The notes under the pieces: generated by a model
Seen by the model: the letters and a program-made list of their open reading frames with translations, nothing else
The model's database searches: none
Told to the model about the DNA's origin: nothing
Assembly (NCBI GenBank): GCA_033977485.1
Contig: CM066987.1
Location: 86,708,588-86,772,587, forward strand
Length of the DNA stretch: 64,000 nucleotides
Origin: Hydrangea macrophylla
Lineage: Eukaryota > Streptophyta > Magnoliopsida > Cornales > Hydrangeaceae
Direction: 5' to 3'
Made by a program: the position numbers and the translations under genes
In this document: positions 23,715-36,635 of the stretch, one piece after another
Numbering within the stretch: position 1 is the stretch's first letter
How the letters are laid out: every line of letters starts with the position of its first letter

Positions 23715-25016
23715 AAGATTTTCCTCCTCTCCAATTCACCACTCCAGAAGACCAAATCAGGCATGAGCACAAAATTGTTCCTCCTACTATCATTAATCCA
23801 GATGGAACAAAGAAACCAATCTCAGTTGCTGAATCAACCCTCAATTGGCAATCAGCCAATGCTTGCCTCCAACAAATTGTCCAAACCTAAGCCACTCTGG
23901 ACCAAAAGATGACTTCCCTTGAATGCTTGATCAGTGATCTTCAACACAGGATAAAAGGTCTACATCATGAGCTTTTACACCTGGCACAGTCGACTAGTAT
24001 TTACTCTTCGACTTTTGCACAAAATGAAGTAGAAATGAAACATCTGAAATATCATCTACACTCTTTGCAGGCCCAAAACCAGTCTCATTCGTTGTATAAA
24101 GATCACTATCCCTACTCCTTTGATCCACAACTTTCTATACCTGGATATCCATATCCTCCTCCCATATTACACAAACCACAACCCTTACCCTTTTCCCCTT
24201 CATCTACTGGAGGAATGTTTAACACAGCTGCATTTCTTCCCAAAGACCCTAAGCCAGCTAAACCAAAAAGAAAACCACCCGCACCAATCCCACAAGCAGT
24301 CCCTCCAGACCAACACCCTGCTTCCTCTTCACCATCAGATCCGGCCACCACCATGATTATTGAAGATCATTTCACCCCTGTTCACTCCAATCCACTCTCC
24401 ACTTTACTCCACACCATAGCCACAAACACACCTTCCAATTCTACCAATAAGTGTCCTAGCCCTCTCACTAATGAAGACACCTGGTCTTTATCAGCCAACG
24501 AACAAGACATGCTTCATAATTATATCTCTGATCTTCAAAAAGAAATCCAAACAGAGGTCAACATGGTAAAACCTGGATCCCCAAGAGTTGAAGATGTCAT
24601 TGATGAGGACCCTCCAATTGGCCCTGAGCCATCCATTTCCACTTCACAGCAACTAACCGATTCTCCTTTTTCCAGTACCCCAAATCAAGGATTTACATTT
24701 GATAATATTCCTCCTTCTAAATGGCTTGACAAATTATATGAGATTCATGCATGGTGCACTGCTGAACTTTTGTAGACGGGTTCTACTACCCGCACAGTGA
24801 TCGCCAAATGTTTATCCAGATTCCATGGCCGTCTGCGCCAATGGTACATTAGTCTTGGCGAATATAGACAAAGATTTTCCTCCTCTCCAATTCACCACTC
24901 CAGAAGACCAAATTAGGCATAAGCACAAAATTGTTCCTCCTACTGTCATTAATCCAGATGGAACAAAGAAACCAATCTCAGCTGCTGAAGCAACCCTCAA
25001 TTGGCAATCAGCCAAT
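22561..25016 (+). repeat. 1156-bp tandem duplication within viral spacer/capsid region
   Basis: The same GATTTTCCTCC point occurs at 22561, 23717 and 24873, exactly 1156 bp apart, so there are two full units and a partial third. Each join links GAATATAGAC of the capsid start to the AAGATTTTCC of the spacer. Because 1156 is not a multiple of three, every join changes the frame. The same join occurs again at 48060, 1156 bp after 46904. Confidence 0.9.
23717..25016 (+). pseudogene. Duplicated viral spacer/capsid-start units
   Basis: The second unit (23717-24872) repeats the coiled coil, Pro-rich spacer and capsid start with a few changes, including TAA at 23888 and TAG at 24773. The third unit breaks off at 25016, where a few filler bases lead into leader sequence (from about 25027). 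The same end-join with nearly identical filler is found at 48213. No complete product is possible. Confidence 0.8.
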
Positions 25017-25026
25017 GCTCTTGCAC

Positions 25027-25531
25027 AAAATCGCTGCCTCCTGTTGTTTATCTCGGTTTACCTTCTGATACAGTCAGTTATCTTCTCCTTGGTCATGTTT
25101 CTAATCCTTTGTGGATTTCAGAGTCTCCGAATTATGTTCAGTATATGATTAATCACCCACCATTTTCACTGTAGCAAAAAGTCACTGTTCATTTGTACTA
25201 TTCACCCTTCTCTTGGCTTCCTCCTCTATCTCCAGAAGTTCTTCTTCTTCTTCTTCTTCTAGACGTTCAACTTCCAAACTGGAATACCTTTATGAATTTG
25301 ACTACCTTCCAGACGACCATAAGGTTCCTCTCACTGATCTCCCTTTCCTAAACCCTTATTCCACCTTTACCAAACCATCCACATCACTTACCACCACTGT
25401 CAAAAAGATCTTTTCTACACCGCGCCCTTCCTATTTGAAAGAATACATCCAGACGTCTAAGTTTGACCAGTGTTATATTCCAGCCACTGAGAATGAGCAG
25501 CTGATCAGTCTTGATATTCCAGCCACCCTGG
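25027..25531 (+). pseudogene. Second viral leader and movement-protein N-terminus, cut by element C
   Basis: Leader sequence (25027-25212) without promoter or PBS is followed by the Ser-rich N-terminus from TTG 25213. It reads through YLPDDHKVPLTDLPFLNP to SLDIPATLV, where element C begins at 25532. The frame resumes at 45849. Confidence 0.85.
25527..25531. repeat. Target site duplication of element C, left
   Basis: CCTGG directly before the LTR TG end. It matches CCTGG at 45844-45848 directly after the other LTR, and uninterrupted viral copies have a single CCTGG here (for example 48714-48718). Confidence 0.95.
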
Positions 25532-28500
25532 TGTAGACACCCCATTTTGTCAGCTATCAGATTTAGGAGACCCATAGCTTGGTGGTTCACAATGATCGTA
25601 AAAGACTCAAAAGGACTCTCGGAAGACAGCTCCATCCCTCAGAATGCTCAGAATGACCAAAATGCCCTTGAAAGCCCGAAAACTCCCAGATTTGGTCCCA
25701 AAGTTCTGAAAACATGATATGTCGTAAGAAAAGCGATAAAATGAGTTTTAAAGAGAAATTGACTAAAATTGTCAGCTCCCAGAGACCCCCGGAAGTCCCG
25801 AAAGCTCCAGAAAAGTCCCCGTTGACCGGTTTGACCAAGGTTTGACTAGGTTTGACTAGGTTTGACCAGGTTTGACCAAGTTTGACCAAAATCGTCCAAA
25901 TTCACCAAAATCATGAAGAAAGTGTTAAAACAAGTTCCAAAAGAAAATCGAGCGAAAACATCAGCTCCCGGGAACTCCCGGAGGTCTCCAGAACATCCCG
26001 GGAATCCCAAGTTTGACCAGTTTGACCAGAATTTGACTTTGGAACCAGGGAACCAAAACAATTTTCAAACATTTTTCATGGATACTAGAGGTCAATAGCT
26101 TTCCAACGGTATATCGCACATAATTTCTGGATTTAAAATGAATTTATTATGAATTTTCAAAGGCGAAAAAGGCGATCAAATCGGATTTTATCGCGAATAC
26201 CGCAAAACTTTTCAAAGTGACCTATCCCCGAACTATTTTTTATGTAAAATAGACTCCATTACCTTTCCAATGGTATATCACAACCTCAATTTAGAGTTCG
26301 TATGCATTTTCTATGAATTTCGGACGAAATAGGGCCTTTTCGCGAATACCGGAACTTCAGGAGGCCTAAATAGCATTATCTGGACGGAGGGAGGAGCACT
26401 GCCGCCGCAGCACTCCCCCCCAGAACAGTGTATTTTTGTAATAATTTTTGTGGCCCCATTTTGATTAATTAAAAGCCAAAACGACATAGTTTTATGATTT
26501 CAGATGTTTGGAGCCAATGGGAATACTTTCTAAATCCCAAAACCACCCCAAGTTGGCCTATATAAGCACCCCATTACTCTTCATTTTGGGGGATTCAAAT
26601 ATAAGCTTTGAAAAAGTTTGGGAGAAAAGTTGTAGAGATAAGGTTAGAATAGAGAGAAAGAAGCTTCCTTCTTTGATTTTCCAAAACAAAAGTGAGTTCT
26701 AAACTTTGTTTTTACTTCATTACTCCCATTTATTTCAACATTCAATACTCCCAACCACCATTTTAGTGAGCATTCAAGAGAGTGGAAGCTTCTTCCATGT
26801 CTAGTGTCATTACATATGAGTGAAACACCCATCTACAAGTCTCATGCTTCATGAATATCATCTATTGATTATCATCTACTTGCTTGTTTATTTATTGTTC
26901 ATCTCTTCTTATCCCATTTCTTTTTATTTTCTTTTTTTACTTACTAGTTCATCATCATCTAAGTGATGACATGAAGTTTGGGGTGAGTGAATCCTTATGG
27001 ATAGTAGCTCTTGACCTCAAAAACATGTTTGATAGATGATGATCATAACCTCAATACTTTCAAGGTATTCTTGGAATGTATTGAAGTTATGTTCAAAAAT
27101 AAAATAAATCTCTCCAACAATCTTGGAGGTTCTTAATGATGAGTTTGATGTGGGTATTCTAAGTGGCAATGATCCTTATTGAGTGTTAAAAATATGTCTT
27201 CAAAACACCTATTTCAAAACCCCTCTCAATCCCTCTCATTTGGTTTCAAGAAACAAAACTTTGTTTTCTCCAAAATCTTCAAAACAACGAGTCAAAACAG
27301 TGAGTGAGTTGAGTTCAAAGATTTCTCTAGAACTCAATACTCAACAAATGGATGCAAGGCCACTTGGAAAGTCTTCCTAACTCATTGGAGAACACCCATG
27401 ATTTTTGGTTTGACTTGGAAGTACTTGGAAATGGTCCATTTGGACCCAAACATTCCTTCTAAACATTCTGCCTCCGCTGCCATAGCAGCTAGGTCCACTT
27501 CCAACCTCTTTTTCAGAAAACTTTTCCAAAAAGGGTGGTCCTAACTTATTTGTCCCTTAAAATTAAATGTCTTAGGGAACGTTCTGTATAAAATGGGCCT
27601 CTAGATCATTATTTTTCATTTTCTAAGATTTTTCAACATTTCAGTCGACGGTACGGACTCTGTTTCTAAGTGACCTTCATTGTTTATATGATTTCTCTTA
27701 ATCTGTGATATCTATTCAAGATTGGCCTTTTGGGTTGTGTTCTAGACACAATAAGGAACATCTCCATAAAATATCATGGATTAAAAACATTCCTAACCCC
27801 TCTTTTCAAATTCCAAAAGATCATGCTACTGTTCTGTCCACTATTCACAGCAAGTACATTCCAACTTTCATTCTTTGATTTGATGCTCATATACATTCCA
27901 AATTAGTTCATATCTTAGGAAGTAGTTCATACTAAATTTGTACACATCCCATATTGATTTCATCCATCCATTCATACACATTTTAGACTTCTAAGTCATT
28001 CTAGGAATCCATGAACACAAAGCACACTACAACCTTGGCACATTCTAGATACATACATTGCATCCATGCAAAGATTTGGGGTTTTTGTAACTCCTAATCT
28101 AAGAAGATTATAAGGAATGATCATGATCACATGTTCATGTTTCCCCTCGGTCTAATCATCCTTTCTCATCCGTCCCAGGGATTGAGAGGTCTTCTTTTCT
28201 CAAATATTAACATGCATCATACTAGCTTGCTAAGCATATTTTGATTTTCTTTGTTTATTTGTTTCAAGAACAATTCCTGTCCCCTTTAGATTAAGGAAAC
28301 TAATTACTTGATACATGATTAGACGATTTTTCCTAGGTTTATTTGTGTGATCTTTCACTTTACATTGCATGATATTTGACTTAGATCTTATGAATGATAT
28401 TTTTTCTTTTGATCTTCCATTTCAGATTTTCTTATGTGATGTAATATATACTATCATAGTATTATTTGTCGAACCATACATAGTATAAGATGATTAATTG

Positions 28501-28785
28501 GATGCTAATTGAGGCCCGTCGTAAGACGGGGCGAGTTGAGGGTGTTTTAGTCGTGACAAAGGCTTCTTCCTCTCTCATACCAAAATCCCGAACCAAGTTC
28601 TTTGGTGATGAAGGGCCGATGCCCTTATCCGCTTGGGTGAGTCAAAATTAGGTTTCTTGGTTCCTTAAAGACTAAGTGGCGACTGTGTATCTGTTTTCAA
28701 CAGACCTTTCGTTTTCTTTCCTTGATTTAAATCAATTTCAAAGCAATCTCAAACGAGAGAAGTGGTCCAATTCCGCGTGTCCACA
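25532..28785 (+). repeat. 5' LTR of element C
   Basis: It opens TGTAGACACC and closes GTGTCCACA. It contains a run of GTTTGACC-type units (about 25838-25890), a GC-rich spot at 26398-26415 and a TATA box at 26559-26566. No protein-coding frame of interest is seen. Confidence 0.95.
26559..26566 (+). promoter_or_regulatory. TATA box in 5' LTR of element C
   Basis: TATATAAG in the LTR, conserved at 43630-43637 in the 3' LTR, is the best candidate core promoter for the genomic RNA. Confidence 0.6.
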
Positions 28786-28788
28786 ATC

Positions 28789-28806
28789 TGGCGACTCTGC
28801 TGGGGA
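28789..28806 (+). promoter_or_regulatory. Primer binding site of element C (tRNA-Arg-like)
   Basis: TGGCGACTCTGCTGGGGA starts three bases after the LTR end. It pairs with the 3' end of a plant tRNA-Arg with about two mismatches, the primer type reported for Ogre-like elements. The tRNA match is from knowledge, not a search. Confidence 0.7.
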
Positions 28807-30127
28807 TTTTTATTTTCAAAATAAAATAATACAGAGGTTTGACTCATAAGAAGCATCCTTAAAATCATCCTTTTACTGTGTCTGGTTCACTGCATTGCAC
28901 TCTTGCATTTCCCCCCTCCGACTGTGTTTGAAATGCGGCGCTGACATTGTTCAGGTCTTGCTGTGCCAGGGCACAAGTAACCGTTGATACTGTACCTTCC
29001 AAGGTATATCAAAAAGAATAAAAATCTCCGTACTGTCTCTCTGACGGTATATTGGAACTCTCGTCAACGGACCCTCTTTGACTAAACCCAGCCTTTGCAT
29101 ATAGATTCCTGTAGAACCTTTCATAGGACTATTCATTTATCTTTTCAGATAGGACAATGTGATATAACTGCTGTATGCCCTGGCGGGATTACCTGCGCGG
29201 TGTAGACGCTTATGTGGCATAGAACAGAACCTCTTTCTTATGATTCCCAAGGCAATCACTCACATGTGATCACATTGAGTTGACTTGCCTAGGCACCATG
29301 ATAAGGATGTCTGCTCCATGCTCACAAAGATATACACCGCAAACCTTGTTTGTTGATCCTGAGACATAGGAGTATGAAAACTTGCTAGAATAGTATGATC
29401 ATCATCATCACCTATTCCCGTCGTATATCCCTATTTCTTCCAGAAACTCTACCCAACTCATCAGGATATCCCTGTTTCTCCTAGAAACTCTGTCTGAATC
29501 ACCCAGATTTCCTATTTCTCCCCAAATTACCCAGAAATCTCAATTTTTTCTAGAAACTCCGATATACTTATGTCCTTCCAGATATTCTTGCTTCCCCCAG
29601 AATACCCAAAAACCTCAATTTTTCTTAGAAACTCCGATATACTTGTTTCTCCCAGAAACTCTGTCCAGATATCCCAGATATAACCATATTAACTAGTTTC
29701 TCCCAGAAACCCTGCTCAAATTTCCTAGACATACCAGAAACTGTATCCCAGTCAACCAGAAATGTTTGAAAACCCCTGTTATCCCTTGGTGATCATACTG
29801 GAAAGTAAGATTGGCACACTCTATATGGTCAGGACCTTAATTGCTTAACCGCTATCTGTTAGAAATAGGAATATCATATAGATTAGGGCTTGCATCCGCA
29901 TGCTTGTCACCCATGCATACACCATCCCCATCTCTCTGCACGCACTGTCCCGAGTCAGTCCACGTCACTGTCTGTCTAAAAAGTCATCACTGTCAGGATC
30001 TGATACACCCCTTTCTCTCAAAATCTGCCAGGTCAGTATAGATTCCCAAGGTCAACAGCCAGAATCCTCGTGGGCCAGGAGTTCAGATAATTGTTTGGTC
30101 AGAATTGGTCCGACAGCTCGCTTCAGC
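28807..30127 (+). other. Leader of element C
   Basis: This 1.3-kb stretch lies between PBS and gag. Between about 29420 and 29760 it contains a loose series of pyrimidine-rich units built on TCCCAGAAACTC / CCAGATA. I see no coding domain. A frame in phase with gag opens at 29900, but its codons before ATG 30128 show no domain. Confidence 0.6.
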
Positions 30128-33100
30128 ATGAATAGAGAAGAGTTGGAAAACAAGGTTACTGAGTTGGGGGCAACCATAAGCCAACAGTCCGACAGCCTAG
30201 CCCAGCATCTGAAGTTCATGGAGGAACTAAAGCAGCAGCAGCCGCAACCTCCGCCCGGGTTTCTGCCACCAGGTTTTGAACCTTCTCTACATGAGAATAA
30301 TGGGGAGGAAAACTAGTTTCAAGGGGTCCCACCGCTTATGTATGAGAAGAAGCTCCAAGAGAAAATGGACAAGGACGACGAATTGGAGAGCGTACTGAGA
30401 AAGAGCAAGGGAATCGATGATTACATGTTAGACCTGGAAGGCCTTTTCGAGCCTGTCAAGTTGAAACTGCCGGAAAACTTTAAAATGCCTGCCATCGATC
30501 GTTTTAACCGAACTGGGAACCCAAAAAGTCACGTGAAGCTGTGTATGAGTATCTTCCAGTCCATAGGTTGTACCCACGAGCACATCGCAATGCTGTTCCC
30601 ACAAACTCTGGCAAAATCTGCACTATCATGGTTCCTAACCTTGGAAGCCTCCAAAACCCGGGCCTGGGAAGATATCGTTCGAGTTTTTGTCGATCATTAT
30701 TCCTATAATCAAGAGCTGGATGTCACTATCAGGGACTTGGAAACAACCCGGCAAAGCAACAATGAATCCTTCGCTGCATTTATGAGCAGATGGAGGAACA
30801 AGGTAGCCCAAATGACCCACCGACCGATTAAGAAAGAACAGGTTAGAATGCTAATCCGAAATCTGCAACCGCTCTACTATGAGAAATTTTTCTACCAGTC
30901 TATCTCCACCTTCGAGGAGTTGTTTGAAATCGGAACCCGAATTGAAGATGCTATCAGGGAAGGAAAGATCAAAAAGGAAGACCCTCCGAGTCAACCAAGA
31001 AGGCCCAACTACTCCCGGAATCCCCCGGATGTCAATGCCCTTAGCAGCCAACCCATGGCATACCCTCCAAGGCCATACCAATCCTCCAACCAGTCAAATC
31101 CCTCCAACTGCCCTTTCCAGAAAAAGCCCCCTCGCAATTTCGCCAAGCTAGAAATCTCTCTCTCCTCAGCCTTGGACCGCCTCCTCAAAAAGGGCCATCT
31201 CCATCTACTCCAGCCTCGAAAAACCCCACCCCCGCCTAACTGCGATATGTCTAAACAATGCGCCTACCACCAAGCCCCTGGCCATAACACCGATGACTGC
31301 ATGCGCCTCCGTCATGATATTCAAGACCTCATTGACCAGAATATCATCGAGCAACCCCCAAAGCAGCCCCATATCACCCAAAATCCCCAACCGAACCACC
31401 AAAATGTCAACCTCATTGAGTCCAACCCTATATCCTTCAACCCTGCTGCCTATATCACCCCTGTAGGACAACCCTTACCCCTCATTGACATCCCAGACTC
31501 TGTAGGAATTCATCTGATTGAAGGGGAGAATGATGAGTGGCAGCAACAGCTAGACGATGAGCAAGACTTGTTCTTTTTGGAAGAGCACGATTTGGGGGTA
31601 ATAGACCTTAAGTGGTATGATCCCAATGATGAAAGTGACGCTTCTATCTGGGACGAGCCGGAGAAACCATATGTGGGAACGGATTGTGATTGGTTCAAAA
31701 AGGATGGGACTGTAGAAGGGCCTACTCCTGCTGAAATTGATCACCTGACCAGGTCAGGACGTCACTACCAGCCTCTGCAGCCTACTACTGAAGCCATCGA
31801 GAAAGGTCCAATTAAAGACAAGGGAAAGGGTAAGATGGATGAGGTCATCGAAGAAGATAATGAGCTGATCAAGCAGCTAAAGAAAACCCAAGCACATCTC
31901 TCAATGTGGGATATCATGGTGACCTCTTACAAGCATAGGCAAGCCGTATTGAATGCCTTGGCTGGAATTGAAGTCCCTATTGATGCCGCACCAGAGGACA
32001 TGATAGCTTTCTTGGGCGCACTTGCCCCCGACCCGATCATTACATTTTCCGATGAGGACCTGCCGCCGGAAGGATCCGCACATAACAAAGCATTGTACAT
32101 CACTGTCGGGTGTAAAGGGCAGCAGGTGCCGTTTTGTCTGGTTGATACGGGTTCAGCCCTAAATGTTTGTGCCCTAAGAACTGCCACCGCCTTGGGGGTC
32201 AATGTCCTTGACATCACGCCATCTGTGCAATCCGTGAGGGCCTATGACAACACTAGGAGAAATGTGATGGGAACCGTTTCTTTCTAAATTCGGGTAGGAT
32301 CCTTGGTGAGCACCAAAATTTTTCAGGTCATGGACATACCTGCCTCTTTCAACTTGCTGATCGGAAGGCCCTGGTTGCATGTCAACAAAGCCGTATCGTC
32401 CACTGTGCATCAAATGATCAAGTACATCCATGAGAAGGAAGTGAAAATCATCCTTGGTAATAGTTGGGGTAATGAAGCTTTTCCGAACTACGCTCCCGTC
32501 TTTGAAATCCAAATACCTGAGTTAGAAGAAGGAGAAATTGGAGGATTCGTCATGGAAGAAGTCCACATGATCAATGACGAAGATAGGTTCCCTGAGGTCC
32601 ACTCCGCAGTTGTGAACATTGTCCGCAAGATGAACTACTTCCCGGGAATGGGATTAGGCCGACGCCAGCAAGGGATTCGTGAGTTCCCTCAGATCAAAGG
32701 ACAACAAGGAACTTTCGGGTTGGGATACAAGCCCACTGAAGAAAACGTCGAGTTGCAGAGGCCATGGAAGAAAAGGGTAAGGGGTCTCCCGCCATACCGC
32801 AAGACCTTGAATGGACAGTTCATCAAAGAAGGAGATGATTTCCCCTACTTCGGATTCCCCGAACCCTGGATCCATTAAACCACTGGGAGAAGGCACCCCG
32901 GGCTTGAAATCTTCGCTGACTGCGAGAGGCCCCCATATCAAGACCCGTTCTATCCCGAAGAAGTTTAGAAGACCCCAGAGGAAGACTGGTTGAAATACCT
33001 GGACACTGAAGCAATCGAGAAAATGTGGGAGGAATCCGCTGAGTAGGAGGAATTAAAGAGGGCCAAGAGCCAAGATGATCAGATCAAGCCAACTGAGGAG

Positions 33101-36100
33101 GGTCTGAGCAACCAGGCTGTAGAGTCATCTGTCTGCGTCCCCCTATCCCCTGTTCCCCTGGAGTCTGTACTACCAATTATCGAGTCTGTATTGGAGTCGG
33201 CTGCTGTAAGCCCACCACTATCCAATGTAATCACTTCACCTGTCATGAATGAAATAAAAGACGATTCTGCTTACTCCTCTGTGTCTAACACTTGTGAATG
33301 CACAGATCCCTCCGAGGATCTCCCAATTGAACTTAAGAAACTAATTGAAAAACCACCTGCTTACGAAATAATCGAAGATACTTTATCGGTTAACCTAGGT
33401 AAAACAGATAATCCACAAATTGTGCAAATTGGCTCAACTTTTAATAAAAAAGAAAAAGAGAAATTAACCCTCTTGCTAAAAGAATTTAAAGATGTTTTCG
33501 CTTGGTCTTACGAAGACATGCCTGGGGTCGATCCCGACATCGTCCAACACCATATTCCTCTCCTCCCCAATTCTAAACCTGTCAAGCAGAAACTGAGGCG
33601 CATGAGACCGGAATGGGCACTCAAGGTTAAAGAAGAGGTGGAGAAGCAGTTCAAGGCAGGGTTCATCATTGTCACCGAGTATCCAGAATGGATTGCCAAT
33701 ATCGTGCCAGTCCCGAAGAAGGATGGAAAAGTTCGTGTGTGCGTTGACTTCCGTGATCTAAACAAAGCCAGTCCCAAGGATGACTTTCCGCTTCCCCACA
33801 TTGATGTCTTGGTGGACAACACCGCTGGACATGAGCTACTTTCATTCATGGATGGCTTCTCAGGGTATAATCGGATTCTAATGGCGCCAGAAGATCGGGA
33901 AAAGACGACATTCACCACCCCTTGGGGAACCTACTACTATCGAGTAATGCCTTTCGGACTCAAGAATGCGGGGGAGACTTACCAAAGAGCTGCCACCACT
34001 CTGCTGCATGATATGATTCACAAGGAGGTAGAAGTATATGTAGACGACATGATTGTGAAATCCAAGGACCGAGAAGGACACCTGGTAGCGCTGGAAAAGT
34101 TCTTCGAAAGGTTGCGAAAATACAAGATGAGGTTGAATCCAAAGAAATGCACTTTCGGCGTAACCTCCGGTAAACTCCTGGGTTTTCTCATCACACAAAG
34201 GGGAATAGAGGTGGACCCCTCTAAGATCAAGGCAATCCTCGAAATAACGCCACCACGGAATGAAAAAGAAGTAAGGGGGTTCCTTAGAAGAATCCAATTC
34301 ATCAGCCGTTTCATTTCCAAGCTCACAACCACGTGCGATCCTCTGTTCCGGTTATTGAGAAAAGGGGAGAAGTTCCAATGGGATGACCAATGCCAAGCCG
34401 CTTTCGACAAAATAAAAGCCTACCTTCAAAATCCGCCTGTCCTTTCACCACCAATGCCTCATAAGCCCTTATTCCTTTACCTATCTGTCTCCAAAAATGC
34501 CATGGGCTGCATGCTAGCCCAAGAAGGAGAAGAAAGCCACTCTGAAAAAGACATATACTACCTCAGCAAGAGGATGACTGGGTATAAGCTCAACTACTCT
34601 ACTCTCAAAAAAACATGTTGGGCCTTGGTTTGGTGCACCCGCCGACTAAGGCACTACATGCTAGCCTTTTCGGTTGTGCTCATATCCCGCATGGATCCTC
34701 TGAAATACCTTCTCGAAAAACCTGCCCTGACCGGTCGTATATCCCGTTGGTTACTTCTATTATCCGAATTCGATATCAAGTATGTTACGAGCAAGTCAGT
34801 AAAAGGGAGAACTGTAGCTGAGCATCTCGCAGAACATGCCGTTGACTCTGAAGAAAGTGGGGACTTTCCGTTTCCGGACGAGAGCATCATGGAAATCAAG
34901 GAAGAACAGTGGAAGTTGTACTTCGATGGAGCAGCCAACATGAAGGGATACGGAGTAGGGATGATCCTAGTATCACCGAGTGGGGACCATACTCCGTTAG
35001 CAGTTAAGCTCAATTATAACTCCACCAACAACACTGCTGAGTATGAAGCATGCATTCTGGGAATGGAAGCAGCCTTAGAGTTGAAAGTTCAAAGGTTGGA
35101 TGTCTTCGGAGATTCAAACCTCATTATATCGCAGGCTAGAGGAGAATGGAAAGTAAAAGAAGAAAGGTTGAAGCCCTATCATGACCGTCTGGATCAACTC
35201 AAGAGGCAATTCAAGAACATCACGTTCCTCTACTTGCCCAGGGAAGAGAACCAGCTGGCAGATTCCTTGGCCACTTTAGCCTCCATGATCAAAATTCCCG
35301 CAGGGGTCAAGATGATGCCTTTGGTAATTGAGTAGAGGTACGGGCCTTCGTTCAACATGATTGTCGTAATCGAGGAAGAAGAGAATGAAGCACCGTGGTA
35401 CCAAGATGTCTGGGATTTCATAGAAAAGGGGACGTTCTCCCAAGAATCCACCGAGAGAGACAAAAGGGCCATACGAAGATTCGCAGCGCAATTCATCATT
35501 TGCGGCGGAAAACTGCTAAAGAAAGGATACAACAGTCACAACCTGACTTGCTTGTTCGGAAAGAGCTCCAAAAGAATGATGGAGGAAATACACGAGGGGC
35601 TCTGTGGCCCGCACATGAACGGTCACATGTTGGCCAAGAAGATTATGAGACAAGGGTACTATTGGACGACCTTGGAAAAAGATTGTTGCGAATACGTAAG
35701 AAGGTGTCACAAGTGCCAGATCCATGCAAACATGATGCATGTGCCACCATCTCTTCTATACAGCATGACCTCGCCTTGGCCATTCTCCACCTGGGGAATC
35801 GATATTATTGGTGAAATCATTCCAAAGGCCTCAAATGGAAATCGGTACATCCTGGTGGCCATAGACTACTTCACAAAATGGGTAGAAGCCGCATCTTACA
35901 CCAAGTTGGGGGCCAAGGAAGTGGCCAAATTCATCAAGAGAAATCTCATTTGCCGCTATGGAGTTCCCCATGAGATCATTTCGGATAACGGAAGTCATTT
36001 CAAAGCAGAAGTCAGGGATCTATTTGAAGAATACAAAATCACCTATCACAAGTCGTCGCCATATAGGCCGCAAACCAATAGGGCAGTCGAAGTTGCAAAT

Positions 36101-36635
36101 AAGAATGTCAAGGCCATACTGCAAAAATCAGCTGATACCTACAAAAACTGGCATGAAACCATTTGCACTTTGAGGATACAGAAAATCAATAAGGACGTCC
36201 ACAGGAGCAACGCCTTACTCATTAGTGTATGGGATGGAAGCAGTACTTCCGGTCGAGATAGAACTACCGTCCCTACGCGTGATGGCAGAATGTGAAATTT
36301 AGGAATCAGATTGGTTAAGGAAAGATATGAAGAATTGGCCCTCATAGATGAAAAGCGGCTAGCGACAGTCGACCATGTTCGAATCTATCAAAAGAGGATA
36401 GCCCGTGCTTTCAACAAAAGAGTTCGCCCAAGGAAGATTGTCAAGGGCGACCTTGTTCTTAAGGAATTGCGAGCTCCGATCTTTGATCCCCCGTGGGAAA
36501 TTCAAACCTAAATGGGTCGGCCCTTATATCGTCAAGACTGTTCTTTCCGGAGGAGCAACTTATCTCATGGACCTCGATGGTGTCGAATTCAAAGAACCAA
36601 TCAACATGGATCGTCTCAAAAAGTACTATGCTTGA
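30128..36635 (+). pseudogene. gag-pol: gag-pol of element C (single frame, decayed)
   Basis: From ATG 30128 to about 36170 everything lies in one frame, interrupted by TAG 30314, TAA 32285, TAA 32876, TAG 32966, TAG 33043 and TAG 35333. Domains in order: gag core about 30480-30960; protease VDTGSALNVCAL about 32140; a G-patch-like segment about 32625-32740 (FPGMGLGRRQQGI ... FGLGYKPT); RT about 33640-34300 with FRDLNKASPKDDFPLP, MPFGLKNAG and YVDDM (34036); a first RNase H with a degenerate site (LSVSKNAMG); an archaeal-type RNase H about 34900-35300 with intact YFDGAAN, AEYEA, GDSN and ADSLA; integrase about 35500-36300 with a zinc finger (CHKCQIH), DYFTKW, SDNGSHF and VEVANK. Frameshifts near 36170 and 36490 disturb the integrase C-terminus. 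No chromodomain is seen. Confidence 0.93.

Noticed and set aside
25213..25260. Poly-Ser TTC run as a host microsatellite
   Set aside because: It lies in the viral movement-protein N-terminus in all five copies and varies only in length.
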